NCBI GenBank assembly: GCA_946481025.1
Contig: CAMLNA010000114.1
Span: forward strand, 1-14,443
Length of the DNA stretch: 14,443 nt
Direction: 5' to 3'
Source of the DNA: an uncultured Rivibacter sp.
GTDB taxonomy: Bacteria > Pseudomonadota > Gammaproteobacteria > Burkholderiales > Burkholderiaceae
The notes beneath the pieces were generated by a model. The model searched no databases. It worked only from the letters and a program-made list of their open reading frames with translations, and had not been told where the DNA came from. Below, piece by piece: positions 6,851 through 14,443 of the stretch. The number at the start of each line of letters is the position of its first letter. Positions within the stretch are counted from its first letter, which is position 1. The translations under genes and the position numbers were made by a program.

Positions 6851-8209
6851 CTAGAGGATGCGCCGCGGATGTGCCAGGGCCTCGTGCGCCGCATGCAGCC
6901 GACGCACCAGCACCCGGATGAAGGCCTCGTCGAACTGGTGCCGGCAGCCCGGCGACAGCTGCGACAGCGACTGCGGCACGAAGGCGATCGTGGTGGTCGG
7001 CGAGGTCATGATCACGTCGGTGCTGTGCAGCCGCAGCTCGGGGCTCGGGGCCAGGTAGGCCATCTCGCCCACCGACGTGCCCGCGCCCAGCTGGGCCACG
7101 CGCACGCCGTCGCGGAACACCTCGACGCCGCCGGTGGCGATGATGTGGAAGCTGTCGCCTTCTTCGCCGCACTTGTAGAGCGCATAGCCGGCCGGGAAGC
7201 GCTGCCACTTCGCGCGGTGCACCACCTCCCACAGCTCGACGTCGCCGAAGTGGGAGAAGAAGTCGAGCGCGCGCAGCAGGTTGAAGCGTTCGGAGTCGAG
7301 CACGCCCTGCAGCTGCCCGCGCGGCACCTGCTGGTTGGCGATGAGGCCCGACAGCGCCTGCGCGAATTCGTCCCAGCTGGCATAGCGCTCGTCGGGCTGC
7401 TTGGCCAGCGCACGCCGGATCACCGCGTCGAGCGCCTCGCTCACCCCGGCGCGCAGCGCCGTCAGCGGCGCGGGTGTCTGCGTGTAGATGAGGTTCATCA
7501 TCACCGACTGCTGGGGCGCCTCGAACGGGGCGCGCCCGGCGATCAGGTGGTACAGCACGGCGCCCAGCGAATAGATGTCGGCCTGCGCCGAGACGGCGCT
7601 GCCGTCGAGCTGCTCGGGCGACATGTAGGCGAGCGAGCCGACGCGGAACACCTGCGTGGTGTCGGCGCCCAGGTTGAGCACGCTGCCGAAGTCGCTGATC
7701 TTCACGTCGGTGACGGTGTTGTTGTGCATCACCGCCAGCAGGTTGGCCGGCTTCACGTCGCGGTGGATCAGCCCCTGGCGGAACACGTAGCCCAGGGCCA
7801 TGGCGCACTTGAAGCCGATCTCGACGATGAGTTCCAGCGGCAGCAGCTGGTCGGGCCGGCAATAGGGCCGCAGCGTCGTGCCGCCCACGTACTCCATCAC
7901 CACGTAGGGCTCGACCGGGTCGGCCACCGCGTCGTAGATCTGCACCACGTTCGGATGCTGCAGCCGCCCGACCAGCGCCGCCTCGGCGGCGAAGAAGCGT
8001 GCATGCATGTGCGTGCCGCCTTCGCTGGCTTCGTCGAGCGCGCCGGCGCGTACGCGCTTGACCGCGACGTCACGGTCATGAAAGTCGTCGCGGCACAGGA
8101 AGACCTCGCTGGTGGCGCCTTCGCCCAGCTTGCGGATCACACGGTACTTGCCGATCTGTTGGGGACCGGAGAGCGAGTCAGGAGCGTTCATTGGTGGAAT
8201 GGGAGACAT
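6851..8209 (-). CDS. Ser/Thr protein kinase with C-terminal cyclic-nucleotide-binding-like domain
   Basis: A 452-residue Hanks-type kinase. The ATG at 8207-8209 is chosen because GGAAAG sits 6 bases upstream; ATGs at 8215 and 8191 are alternatives with worse spacing. Residues 22-290 carry a complete kinase: glycine loop GEGATSEVF (Gly29, Gly31), VAVKR with Lys51, HRDVKPANLL (His149, Asp151, Lys153, Asn156), DFG at Asp173, SPEQ at about 197-200 and DIYSLG. It is therefore an active-looking RD kinase. Residues about 315-410 look like a cNMP-binding beta-roll (FPAGYALYKCGEEGDSFHII, GAGTSVGEMAYL), but the phosphate-binding cassette is degenerate: Gly-Glu (381-382) is kept while the usual Arg-Ala-Ala/Thr is replaced by RLHSTD. 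No transmembrane segment is visible, so it should be cytoplasmic. It is divergent from argS. Substrate and ligand are unknown. Confidence 0.93.
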   Translation of the reverse strand: MSPIPPMNAPDSLSGPQQIGKYRVIRKLGEGATSEVFLCRDDFHDRDVAVKRVRAGALDEASEGGTHMHARFFAAEAALVGRLQHPNVVQIYDAVADPVEPYVVMEYVGGTTLRPYCRPDQLLPLELIVEIGFKCAMALGYVFRQGLIHRDVKPANLLAVMHNNTVTDVKISDFGSVLNLGADTTQVFRVGSLAYMSPEQLDGSAVSAQADIYSLGAVLYHLIAGRAPFEAPQQSVMMNLIYTQTPAPLTALRAGVSEALDAVIRRALAKQPDERYASWDEFAQALSGLIANQQVPRGQLQGVLDSERFNLLRALDFFSHFGDVELWEVVHRAKWQRFPAGYALYKCGEEGDSFHIIATGGVEVFRDGVRVAQLGAGTSVGEMAYLAPSPELRLHSTDVIMTSPTTTIAFVPQSLSQLSPGCRHQFDEAFIRVLVRRLHAAHEALAHPRRIL

Positions 8210-8327
8210 CGGCATCTTTCCACCACGCCGCGCCCCGCACAATCCGGAATAACGGCCGGTAGGTCATGCAATTTGTCACATCGTACGGGCTGCCTTGCCG
8301 CGGCCTCGTGACGGCAGACCCCACCCG

Positions 8328-8333
8328 TAGAAT
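8328..8333 (+). promoter_or_regulatory. Possible argS -10 element abutting the start codon
   Basis: TAGAAT is a 5/6 match to the sigma-70 -10 hexamer and ends 6 bases before the argS ATG, so transcription would begin at or next to the A of the start codon. No convincing -35 was found at the expected distance, and no ribosome binding site precedes argS. Both points fit a leaderless or near-leaderless message but could be coincidence. Confidence 0.3.
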
Positions 8334-8339
8334 CTGCGG

Positions 8340-10025
8340 ATGATCCGCGCCAAGCAAGAGCTTTTGTCCGCCTTGGGTGATGCCCTGGCCGAGCTGGCTC
8401 CCGAACACCGGGTGCCCGCCGCATTCGAGTCGCCCAAGCAGGCCGCGCACGGCGACCTCGCCTGCACCGCTGCCATGCAGCTGGCCAAACCCCTGAGGAG
8501 CAATCCGCGCGCCGTGGCGCAGTCGCTCATCGATGCGCTGCAGCGCCGCGAAGCGGTGTCGCGCTGGGTCGAGGCGATGGAGATCGCGGGGCCCGGGTTC
8601 ATCAACCTGCGCCTGAAGGCCGCCGCGAAGCAGGCGGTGGTGGCCGACGTGCTGGCCGATGGCGACAACTTCGGCCGCAAGCCGGCCAACGGCCGGCACC
8701 TGATGGTCGAGTTCGTGTCGGCCAATCCGACCGGGCCGCTGCATGTGGGCCACGGCCGCCAGGGCGCTCTGGGCGACTCCATCTGCCACCTGTTCGAGAC
8801 CCAGGGCTGGGACGTCACCCGCGAGTTCTATTACAACGATGCGGGCGTGCAGATCGCCACGCTGGCCGCGTCGACCCAGGCGCGCATCAAGGGCCTCAAG
8901 CCGGGCGACGCCGGCTGGCCCGAGAGCGCCTACAACGGCGACTACATCGCCGACATCGCGGCCGACTTCCTTGCGAAGAAGACGGTCAAGGCCGACGACC
9001 GCGAGTTCACCGCCTCGGGCGACCCGGAAGACCTCGACGGCATCCGCCAGTTCGCCGTGGCCTACCTGCGCCACGAGCAGGACCTGGACCTGCAGGCCTT
9101 CGGCGTGACCTTCGACAACTACTTCCTCGAGTCGGGCCTGTACACCAGCGGCCGCGTGGAAGCCACCGTGAAGAAGCTGGTCGAGGCCGGCAAGACCTAC
9201 GAGCAGGAAGGCGCGCTGTGGCTGCGCACCACGGACTATGGCGACGACAAGGATCGCGTCATGAAGAAGTCCGACGGCAGCTACACCTACTTCGTGCCCG
9301 ACGTGGCCTATCACATCAACAAGTGGGAGCGCGGCTTCACCAAGGTCATCAACTGCCAGGGCACCGACCACTACGGCACCATCGCCCGCGTGCGCGCCGG
9401 ACTGCAGGCGGCCGGCCTGGGCATTCCCGAGGGCTACCCCGACTACGTGCTCAACACCATGGTGCGCGTGATGAAGGGCGGCGAGGAGGTCAAGATCAGC
9501 AAGCGCACCGGCGGCTACGTGACGCTGCGCGACCTGATCGACTGGACCAGCCGCGATGCGGTGCGCTTCTTCCTCATCAGCCGCAAGGCCGACACCGAGT
9601 TCACCTTCGACGTGGACGTGGCGGTCAAGAAGAACGACGAGAACCCGGTGTACTACGTGCAGTACGCGCATGCGCGCATCTGCTCGGTGCTCCAGCAGTT
9701 CGTGGAACAGCAGCGTGGCGAGCCCGGCTCGCTGGCGCAGGCCGACCTGTCGCTGCTGGCCGCTCCTTCGGAAGGCGCGCTCATGCTCAAGCTCGCCGAA
9801 TACCCCGAGATGCTCGAGGCCGCCGCGCGCGACCTCGCCCCGCACGACGTGGCGTTCTACCTGCGCGACCTGGCCGGCGCCTTCCACACCTACTACAACG
9901 CCGAACGCTTCCTCGTCGACGATGCCGCGCTGGCGCAAGCCCGCCTGGCGCTGCTGCAGGCCACCGCGCAGGTGCTGCGCAACGGCCTTGCGCTGCTGGG
10001 CGTGAGCGCCCCCGACAAGATGTGA
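8340..10025 (+). CDS. argS: Arginyl-tRNA synthetase
   Basis: A class I aminoacyl-tRNA synthetase that charges tRNA-Arg in the cytoplasm; 561 residues, the usual bacterial length. The N-terminal ArgRS additional domain is seen at about 1-95 ([30 protein letters not shown]). The class I signature follows: [20 protein letters not shown] with HVGH at 135-138. The Rossmann core includes [17 protein letters not shown] and [14 protein letters not shown]-like KISK at 385-388 is followed by [13 protein letters not shown]. The helical DALR anticodon-binding domain covers about residues 445-561. The ATG has no clear ribosome binding site. It overlaps the next possible start by one base (TGATG) and leads an apparent argS-SPOR-dsbA transcript. 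Confidence 0.98.
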   Translation: MIRAKQELLSALGDALAELAPEHRVPAAFESPKQAAHGDLACTAAMQLAKPLRSNPRAVAQSLIDALQRREAVSRWVEAMEIAGPGFINLRLKAAAKQAVVADVLADGDNFGRKPANGRHLMVEFVSANPTGPLHVGHGRQGALGDSICHLFETQGWDVTREFYYNDAGVQIATLAASTQARIKGLKPGDAGWPESAYNGDYIADIAADFLAKKTVKADDREFTASGDPEDLDGIRQFAVAYLRHEQDLDLQAFGVTFDNYFLESGLYTSGRVEATVKKLVEAGKTYEQEGALWLRTTDYGDDKDRVMKKSDGSYTYFVPDVAYHINKWERGFTKVINCQGTDHYGTIARVRAGLQAAGLGIPEGYPDYVLNTMVRVMKGGEEVKISKRTGGYVTLRDLIDWTSRDAVRFFLISRKADTEFTFDVDVAVKKNDENPVYYVQYAHARICSVLQQFVEQQRGEPGSLAQADLSLLAAPSEGALMLKLAEYPEMLEAAARDLAPHDVAFYLRDLAGAFHTYYNAERFLVDDAALAQARLALLQATAQVLRNGLALLGVSAPDKM

Positions 10026-10084
10026 TGCCCTCGCACGGCGCTTTCCGAGCTTTCCTCTTCTTCTGGACGACTCCTACTACCTCC

Positions 10085-10729
10085 ATGAAATCTCAACGCG
10101 GTGGTTTTTTCGTCGGCATGATCGTCGGCCTGCTGGCCGGCCTGGCGCTGGCGCTGGCCGTGGCGCTGTACGTGACCAAGGTGCCGGTGCCCTTCGTGAA
10201 CAAGGTGCCCCAGCGCACCGCCGAACAGGACGCGGCCGAGGCCGAAAAGAACAAGAACTGGGACCCGAACGCGCCGCTGGCCGGCAAGACCCCGGCCAAG
10301 CCGGCGGCCCCGGCGCCGGGGGCGGCTTCCGGCCCGGCGGCGCCCGCGGCCGCCAATGGCACCGCGGCCCGGCCCGCACCGCCGTTTGCGCCGGCTGCAG
10401 GCGTCAACGCCAACGCCCCGGCGCAGGCCAAGGACCCGGCCCCGGCCACCGCTGCGGCCACGCCGGCTGCCGCGGCCACCAGCGATGCGTTCGTCTACTT
10501 CGTGCAGGCCGGTGCCTTTGCACGCACCGAAGAGGCCGAGCAGCAGCGCGCCAAGCTCGCGATGCTGGGCCTGGAGGCCCGCATCACCGAACGCGACCAG
10601 GCCGGCAAGACCATCTACCGCGTGCGCGTGGGCCCGTACGATAAGCGCACCGATGCCGAGGCCGTGAAGGAAAAGCTCGACACGAGCGGCGCCGGCGAGT
10701 CGGCGCTGGTGCGGGTGCAAAAGCCCTGA
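10085..10729 (+). CDS. SPOR-domain inner-membrane envelope protein
   Basis: A 214-residue bitopic membrane protein. A short basic N-terminus (MKSQRGG) is followed by one glycine/alanine-rich transmembrane helix at about 8-30, an Ala/Pro-rich periplasmic linker at about 44-134, and a SPOR domain at about 135-212 (YFVQAGAFARTEEAEQQRAK, IYRVRVGPYDKRTDAEAV). SPOR domains bind denuded septal peptidoglycan glycans, so a cell-division or wall role is the family expectation; this looks like the FtsN-like SPOR protein often beside argS in Burkholderiales. The ATG at 10085 is chosen because the protein then starts at the membrane anchor. An in-frame ATG at 10025 overlapping the argS stop would add 20 residues. 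No ribosome binding site precedes 10085; CCTCC directly before the ATG is the opposite of one. Confidence 0.9.
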   Translation: MKSQRGGFFVGMIVGLLAGLALALAVALYVTKVPVPFVNKVPQRTAEQDAAEAEKNKNWDPNAPLAGKTPAKPAAPAPGAASGPAAPAAANGTAARPAPPFAPAAGVNANAPAQAKDPAPATAAATPAAAATSDAFVYFVQAGAFARTEEAEQQRAKLAMLGLEARITERDQAGKTIYRVRVGPYDKRTDAEAVKEKLDTSGAGESALVRVQKP

Positions 10730-10775
10730 GCGACGGGGCCGCAGGAACACATACAAGGACAAGGGAAGACAGCCG

Positions 10776-11432
10776 ATGAAACGTCGCGACTTCACCGCCT
10801 GGGCGGCGGCTGCAGGGGGGTGGGGCGGGGCACTGCTGGCCGCGTTGCCCGGCCGCGTGCAGGCGCAGGGCGGGCCCGTCGAGGGGCGCCACTACGTGCG
10901 CCTGCCGCAGGCCCAGCACGTGCAGGCCGGCGAAGGCCGGATCGAGGTCATCGAGTTCTTCTGGTACGGCTGCCCGAGCTGCTTTGCCTTCGAGCCGGTG
11001 CTCAACGGCTGGGTCAAGCGAGCCCCCGCCGACGTGGCCTTCCGCCGCGTGCACGTGGCGCTCACCGCGCCGTACCGCGCCCACCAGCGGCTGTACTACA
11101 CGCTGGAAGCGCTGGGCCGTGAAGCCGAATTGCGCGCACGGGTCTTCAACGCCATCCATCGCCAGCGGCAGCCGCTGGACACGCCCGAGGCCATGGCGGA
11201 CTTCGCAGCTGCCAACGGGATCGACCGGGCGCAGTTCCTCGAGATGTACCAGTCGATGGGCGTCAACACCGCCTGCAACGAGGCCTCGCGCCTGTCTGCC
11301 GGCTACAAGATCGATGCCGTGCCGGCCTTGGGCGTGAACGGCCGTTACTTCACCACCGCATCGCTGGTCAGCCATGAAGACATGCTGGCCGTGGTGGACT
11401 GGCTGCTGGCCCGCTTGCGCAAGGGCGGCTGA
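10776..11432 (+). CDS. dsbA: Periplasmic thiol:disulfide oxidoreductase, DsbA family
   Basis: A 218-residue DsbA-type thioredoxin-fold protein that would introduce disulfides into periplasmic proteins. AAGGGAAG lies about 9 bases before the ATG. The N-terminus MKRRDFTAW carries a twin arginine followed by x-Phe, then a weakly hydrophobic Ala/Gly-rich stretch and a probable cleavage after Ala30 (RVQA). The active site is FFWYGCPSC with Cys66 and Cys69, in place of the common Cys-Pro-His-Cys. The cis-proline loop is AVPALGVNG with Pro183. Cys167 is an extra unpaired cysteine. The helical insertion domain covers about 80-165. It follows the SPOR gene by 46 bases and precedes lptA. Family is firm; oxidase strength and export route are inferred. 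Confidence 0.93.
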   Translation: MKRRDFTAWAAAAGGWGGALLAALPGRVQAQGGPVEGRHYVRLPQAQHVQAGEGRIEVIEFFWYGCPSCFAFEPVLNGWVKRAPADVAFRRVHVALTAPYRAHQRLYYTLEALGREAELRARVFNAIHRQRQPLDTPEAMADFAAANGIDRAQFLEMYQSMGVNTACNEASRLSAGYKIDAVPALGVNGRYFTTASLVSHEDMLAVVDWLLARLRKGG

Positions 11433-11451
11433 GGCCGCAAGCGGCGCGGCG

Positions 11452-11485
11452 ACAACGCCTTTTTCACGCGCGAAAGCGGCGTTGT
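11452..11485 (+). promoter_or_regulatory. Long hairpin between dsbA and lptA
   Basis: ACAACGCC (11452-11459) and GGCGTTGT (11478-11485) form a perfect 8-bp stem. Inside it, after one mismatch and a possible T-G wobble, TTTC pairs with GAAA around an ACGCGC loop. No T-run follows, so it is not a normal intrinsic terminator. The right arm runs into TTGTAC (11482-11487), a possible -35-like hexamer. It may be a weak transcription end for dsbA or a regulatory structure for lptA. Confidence 0.45.
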
Positions 11486-11501
11486 ACCGCAGTCTTGTGG
11501 C

Positions 11502-11507
11502 TAGAAT
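11502..11507 (+). promoter_or_regulatory. Possible lptA promoter -10 element
   Basis: TAGAAT is a 5/6 match to the sigma-70 -10 hexamer, 56 bases before the chosen lptA ATG and 23 before the alternative one. The nearest -35-like hexamer, TTGTAC at 11482-11487, is only 14 bases away, shorter than normal, so the promoter is tentative. Its presence would let lptA-lptB-rpoN be transcribed independently of argS-dsbA. Confidence 0.3.
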
Positions 11508-11562
11508 GGTCTGCAAGTTCCATGCCGCAATGACCGCCTTCGTGTCACCTCCCCTTCGTCTC

Positions 11563-12144
11563 ATGGTTAACCCGCGCGCCGCCCTGGTCGCGACCCTGGC
11601 GGCGCTGTGCCTGGCGGCCCCGGCCGTTGCCGAAAGGGCCGACCGCTACCAGCCGCTGCACTACGAGGGCGACCGTGCCGAGGCCGACGGCCTCAAGCAG
11701 GTCTACACGCTCAAGGGCAACGTGATCATCACCAAGGGAACGATCCAGATCCGTTCCGACCAGGCCCAGATCCGCCAGAGCCCCGAAGGTTATGCCTCGG
11801 CGGTGGTCACGGCGTCGGGCGGCAAGCTGGCGCAGTTTCGCCAGAAGCGCGAGGGCGCGGCCGAGACCATCGAAGGCGAGGCCGAGCGCATCGAGTACGA
11901 CGCCCGCTCCGACACCGTGCGTTTCGTCAACCGGGCGGTGCTCAGGCGCTACCGCGGCCAGGCCCTGGCCGACGAGGTGACGGGCAACCTGATCACCTAC
12001 GACAACACGACCGAGGTGTTCCAGGCGGTCGGCGCGCCGTCGGAGGCCGCATCGGCCCCCACGGGCCGTGTGCGCGGCGTGCTGGCCCCGCGCCAGAGCG
12101 CATCTGCACCAGAGGCACCGTCTCCCCCGGGAGAGCGGCGTTGA
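11563..12144 (+). CDS. lptA: LPS transport periplasmic protein LptA
   Basis: LptA is the periplasmic bridge that carries lipopolysaccharide from the LptBFG-C complex to LptD-E at the outer membrane. From the ATG at 11563 the protein is 193 residues with a Sec signal ([18 protein letters not shown], cut after about Ala23). The OstA/LptA beta-jellyroll covers about 32-155, with [51 protein letters not shown] and [13 protein letters not shown]. The tail from about 160 is Ala/Pro-rich. Another in-frame ATG at 11530 would add 11 residues before the signal; neither start has a good ribosome binding site, and 11563 gives the more compact signal. It sits 2 bases before lptB. lptC, the usual upstream gene, is not present. 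Confidence 0.92.
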   Translation: MVNPRAALVATLAALCLAAPAVAERADRYQPLHYEGDRAEADGLKQVYTLKGNVIITKGTIQIRSDQAQIRQSPEGYASAVVTASGGKLAQFRQKREGAAETIEGEAERIEYDARSDTVRFVNRAVLRRYRGQALADEVTGNLITYDNTTEVFQAVGAPSEAASAPTGRVRGVLAPRQSASAPEAPSPPGERR

Positions 12145-12146
12145 GC

Positions 12147-12914
12147 ATGCGACCCCGCATCGAGGCTTCCGAGGGCAGCCGGCTCGAGGCTTCCGGGCTG
12201 CAGAAGACCTACGGCGCCCGCAAGGTCGTCAAGGACGTGCACCTGGCTGTGAAAAGCGGCGAAGTGGTCGGTCTGCTGGGCCCCAACGGCGCCGGCAAGA
12301 CCACCAGCTTCTACATGATCGTGGGGCTGGTGCGTGCCGACGCCGGACAGATCCGCATCGATGGCCGCCCCGTCGAGCGGCTGCCGATCCACCAGCGTTC
12401 ACGCCTGGGCCTGAGCTACCTGCCGCAGGAAGCGTCGATCTTCCGCAAGCTCACGGTGGAGGAGAACATCCGTGCCGTGCTGGAGCTGCAGGTCGACCCG
12501 CAGGGACAGCCCTTCAAGCGCGAACTGGTCGACGACCTGCTGAATGCGCTGCTGCAGGACCTGAGCATCGAGAAGCTGCGTGCCAGCCCGGCGCCCGCGC
12601 TGTCGGGCGGCGAGCGCCGGCGTGTCGAGATCGCGCGGGCGCTGGCCACGCAGCCGCGGTTCATCCTGCTTGACGAGCCGTTTGCCGGCGTGGACCCGAT
12701 CGCGGTGATCGAGATCCAGCGCATCATCGGCTTCCTCAAGTCGCGCGGCATCGGTGTGCTGATCACCGACCACAACGTGCGCGAGACGCTGGGCATCTGC
12801 GACCGCGCCTACATCATCAGCGAAGGCCGCGTGCTGGCCGAAGGCACGCCCAGCGAGATCGTCGAGAACCCGGACGTGCGCAAGGTCTATCTCGGCGAAC
12901 ACTTCCGGATGTAG
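12147..12914 (+). CDS. lptB: LPS export ABC transporter ATP-binding protein LptB
   Basis: Cytoplasmic ATPase of the LptB2FG transporter that extracts LPS from the inner membrane. The protein is 255 residues from the ATG at 12147. It has Walker A GPNGAGKT at 45-52, Q-loop Gln94, signature LSGGE at 152-156, Walker B ILLDEP at 173-178 with Glu177, and H-loop His209; [16 protein letters not shown] and YLGEHFRM at the end are typical of LptB. An in-frame TTG at 12141, whose last two bases overlap the lptA stop (TTGA), has better spacing from GGGAG (12129-12133), so two extra residues are possible. Its partner genes lptF and lptG are not in the window. It is tightly linked to lptA and to rpoN 12 bases downstream. 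Confidence 0.97.
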   Translation: MRPRIEASEGSRLEASGLQKTYGARKVVKDVHLAVKSGEVVGLLGPNGAGKTTSFYMIVGLVRADAGQIRIDGRPVERLPIHQRSRLGLSYLPQEASIFRKLTVEENIRAVLELQVDPQGQPFKRELVDDLLNALLQDLSIEKLRASPAPALSGGERRRVEIARALATQPRFILLDEPFAGVDPIAVIEIQRIIGFLKSRGIGVLITDHNVRETLGICDRAYIISEGRVLAEGTPSEIVENPDVRKVYLGEHFRM

Positions 12915-12926
12915 CGGGGCCTGCCG

Positions 12927-14443
12927 ATGAAGCCCTCATTGCAGGTTCGCCTGTCGCAGCATCTGGCGCTCACGCCGCAGCTGCAGCAATCGATCCGCCT
13001 GCTGCAGCTGTCCACGCTCGAGCTGCACCAGGAAGTCGAGCAGATGCTCGAGCAGAACCCCTTCCTCGAAATGGAGGAGGAGGCGACCACGCCCTTCGAG
13101 AGCCAGCCGCTGCCCGAACGCACCAGCGCGGCCGAGCGCAGCGCCAGCGATGCCGAGGAGACCTGGCAGTCCGGCAGTGAAGGCGGCGAGGCCAGCGGCG
13201 ACGCCGAGCCCGCGGTCGACTCGATGGAGTTCGGCGCCACCGAACGCGACGACTGGGAAAACGGCACCGAGCGTGACGACTTCGACGGCATCCGCGAGAC
13301 GCCGAGCGCGGGCAGCGGCACGGGCGGCGACAGCGACGACCTCGACCCGATGGAGCGCTCGACGGTGGCGCCCACGCTGGCTGACCACCTGCGCGAACAG
13401 CTGCGCGGCATGCGGCTGGCGCCGGAAGACTCGGCCGCGGTGCAGGTGCTGATCGAGTCGCTCAACGAAGACGGCTACCTGGCCGACCCGCTGGAGGAGA
13501 TCGCCGAACGCCTGGCCGGCGACGACGACCTCGAAGCGCGCACCGAGCTGCTCGAGCGCCTGCAATGCGCCCTGCGCTGGCTGCAGAGCATGGAACCCAC
13601 CGGCGTGGGCGCCCGCGACCTGGCCGAGTGCCTCGCGCTGCAGCTGCGCGCCGGCCCGCGCTGCGAGGCGCAGATGATCGCCATCCTCATCTGCAAGAAC
13701 CACCTCGAGCTGCTGGCACGGCGCGACGCGAAGAAGCTGATGGCCGCCACCGGCGCCGACGAAGACCTGCTGAAGGAAGCGCAGGCGCTCATCGTGCAGT
13801 GCGAGCCCAAGCCGGGCCGTCCCTTCACCCGCGCCGAGGCCAACATCATCGTGCCCGACGTGATCGTGCAGAAGTCGGGGCGCGGCTGGAAGGTCGTGCT
13901 CAACCCCGACGTGATGCCCAAGCTGCGCATCAACGACCTCTATGCGCTGGCGGTGAAGCAGCAGGGCCGCGGCAGCGAGGGCGGGCAGGGCCTGAGCGCG
14001 CGGCTGCAGGAAGCGCGCTGGTTCATGAAGAACATCCTGCAGCGCTTCGAGACCATCCAGCGCGTGTCGCAGGCCATCGTCGAGCGCCAGAAGAACTTCT
14101 TCAGCCACGGCGAGATCGCGATGAAGCCGCTGGTGCTGCGCGAGATCGCCGACGAGCTGGGCCTGCACGAGTCGACCATCTCGCGCGTGACCACCGCCAA
14201 GTACATGGCCACGCCCTACGGCACCTTCGAGCTGAAGTACTTTTTCGGCTCGTCGCTCAACACCGAGGCCGGCGGCAATGCGTCGAGCACCGCGGTGCGC
14301 GCGCTGATCAAGCAGCTGGTGAGCGCCGAAGACGCAAAGAAGCCGCTGTCGGACAGCCAGCTGAGCCAGATGCTCGAGGAGCAGGGCATCCAGGTGGCGC
14401 GCCGCACCGTGGCCAAGTACCGCGAGGCCTTGAAGATCGCGCC
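12927..14443 (+). CDS. rpoN: RNA polymerase sigma-54 factor (partial, runs off right edge)
   Basis: Sigma-54 directs RNA polymerase to -24/-12 promoters and needs AAA+ enhancer-binding activators. The 505 complete codons visible open with the Gln/Leu-rich region I (LSQHLALTPQLQQSIRLLQL, EVEQMLEQNPFLE). An acidic, low-complexity region II follows at about 50-150, then the core-binding and DNA-binding region III. The RpoN box ARRTVAKYRE is at residues 491-500, so only a few C-terminal residues are missing. The ATG follows GGGG by about 7 bases, a weak ribosome binding site, and lies 12 bases after the lptB stop, so translation may be coupled. lptA-lptB-rpoN is a widespread proteobacterial order. 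The acidic region II is long compared with E. coli (477 residues in total), as often in beta-proteobacteria. Confidence 0.97.
   Translation, partial: MKPSLQVRLSQHLALTPQLQQSIRLLQLSTLELHQEVEQMLEQNPFLEMEEEATTPFESQPLPERTSAAERSASDAEETWQSGSEGGEASGDAEPAVDSMEFGATERDDWENGTERDDFDGIRETPSAGSGTGGDSDDLDPMERSTVAPTLADHLREQLRGMRLAPEDSAAVQVLIESLNEDGYLADPLEEIAERLAGDDDLEARTELLERLQCALRWLQSMEPTGVGARDLAECLALQLRAGPRCEAQMIAILICKNHLELLARRDAKKLMAATGADEDLLKEAQALIVQCEPKPGRPFTRAEANIIVPDVIVQKSGRGWKVVLNPDVMPKLRINDLYALAVKQQGRGSEGGQGLSARLQEARWFMKNILQRFETIQRVSQAIVERQKNFFSHGEIAMKPLVLREIADELGLHESTISRVTTAKYMATPYGTFELKYFFGSSLNTEAGGNASSTAVRALIKQLVSAEDAKKPLSDSQLSQMLEEQGIQVARRTVAKYREALKIA

Noticed and set aside
8263..8283. CRP-like site (TGTGA half on the minus strand) upstream of the kinase-cNBD gene
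   Set aside because: Only one half-site fits; the other half matches 2 of 5 bases, which is expected by chance.
6869..9938. Long frames opposite the kinase (plus) and opposite argS (minus)
   Set aside because: Both are antisense shadows of genes with complete catalytic motifs.
11374..11562. Extension of lptA upstream to 11374, overlapping the dsbA end
   Set aside because: The added residues are out-of-frame dsbA sequence and place the signal peptide deep inside the protein.
1..14443. Search for mobile elements, attachment sites, CRISPR arrays, tRNA/rRNA genes and defence genes
   Set aside because: No transposase, integrase, regularly spaced repeats or RNA gene structure was seen; base composition and codon use look uniform throughout.

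Overview
The window looks like a chromosomal segment of a GC-rich beta-proteobacterium, most likely order Burkholderiales and possibly a Comamonadaceae-type organism. The basis is very high GC with G/C-ending codons, the protein flavour of ArgS, SPOR protein, DsbA and LptAB-RpoN, and a DUF2214 membrane protein. No rRNA, tRNA, CRISPR array, insertion sequence or prophage gene was recognised. Genes are tightly packed and no gene-free stretch exceeds 300 bases.

Layout. (1) 1-2036, minus strand: a type II haloacid dehalogenase followed by malate synthase G (glcB, cut by the left edge). They are divergent from a LysR-type regulator (2128-3045, plus) across a 91-bp intergenic region holding possible promoters and a short inverted repeat. 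(2) 3173-5818, plus: a large predicted outer-membrane or surface lipoprotein with a carboxypeptidase-regulatory-like domain, three cysteine-less Ig-like domains and an unrecognised C-terminal domain. (3) 5898-6353, plus: a four-helix DUF2214 membrane protein, ending at a strong bidirectional terminator. (4) 6419-8209, minus: a small secreted protein with two PsiF repeats, and a Ser/Thr kinase fused to a cyclic-nucleotide-binding-like domain. (5) 8340-11432, plus: argS, a SPOR-domain envelope protein and a dsbA-type thiol oxidoreductase. (6) 11563-14443, plus: lptA, lptB and rpoN, the last cut by the right edge.

How the genes may work together. A type II dehalogenase turns 2-haloacids into 2-hydroxyacids; with haloacetate the product is glycolate. 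Oxidation of glycolate gives glyoxylate, the substrate of malate synthase G, so the first block could be a haloacid/glycolate assimilation unit under LysR control. The right half is envelope-oriented: LptA and LptB belong to the LPS export machine, and in E. coli the outer-membrane partner LptD needs DsbA-made disulfides. That makes a dsbA-lptA-lptB order functionally sensible, although lptC and kdsC, the usual upstream neighbours, are absent.

No clearly new multi-gene system was found. The least understood items are the C-terminal domain of the Ig-repeat lipoprotein, the kinase-cNBD fusion with a degenerate phosphate-binding cassette, the DUF2214 protein with possible heme-ligand residues, and the hairpin between dsbA and lptA.
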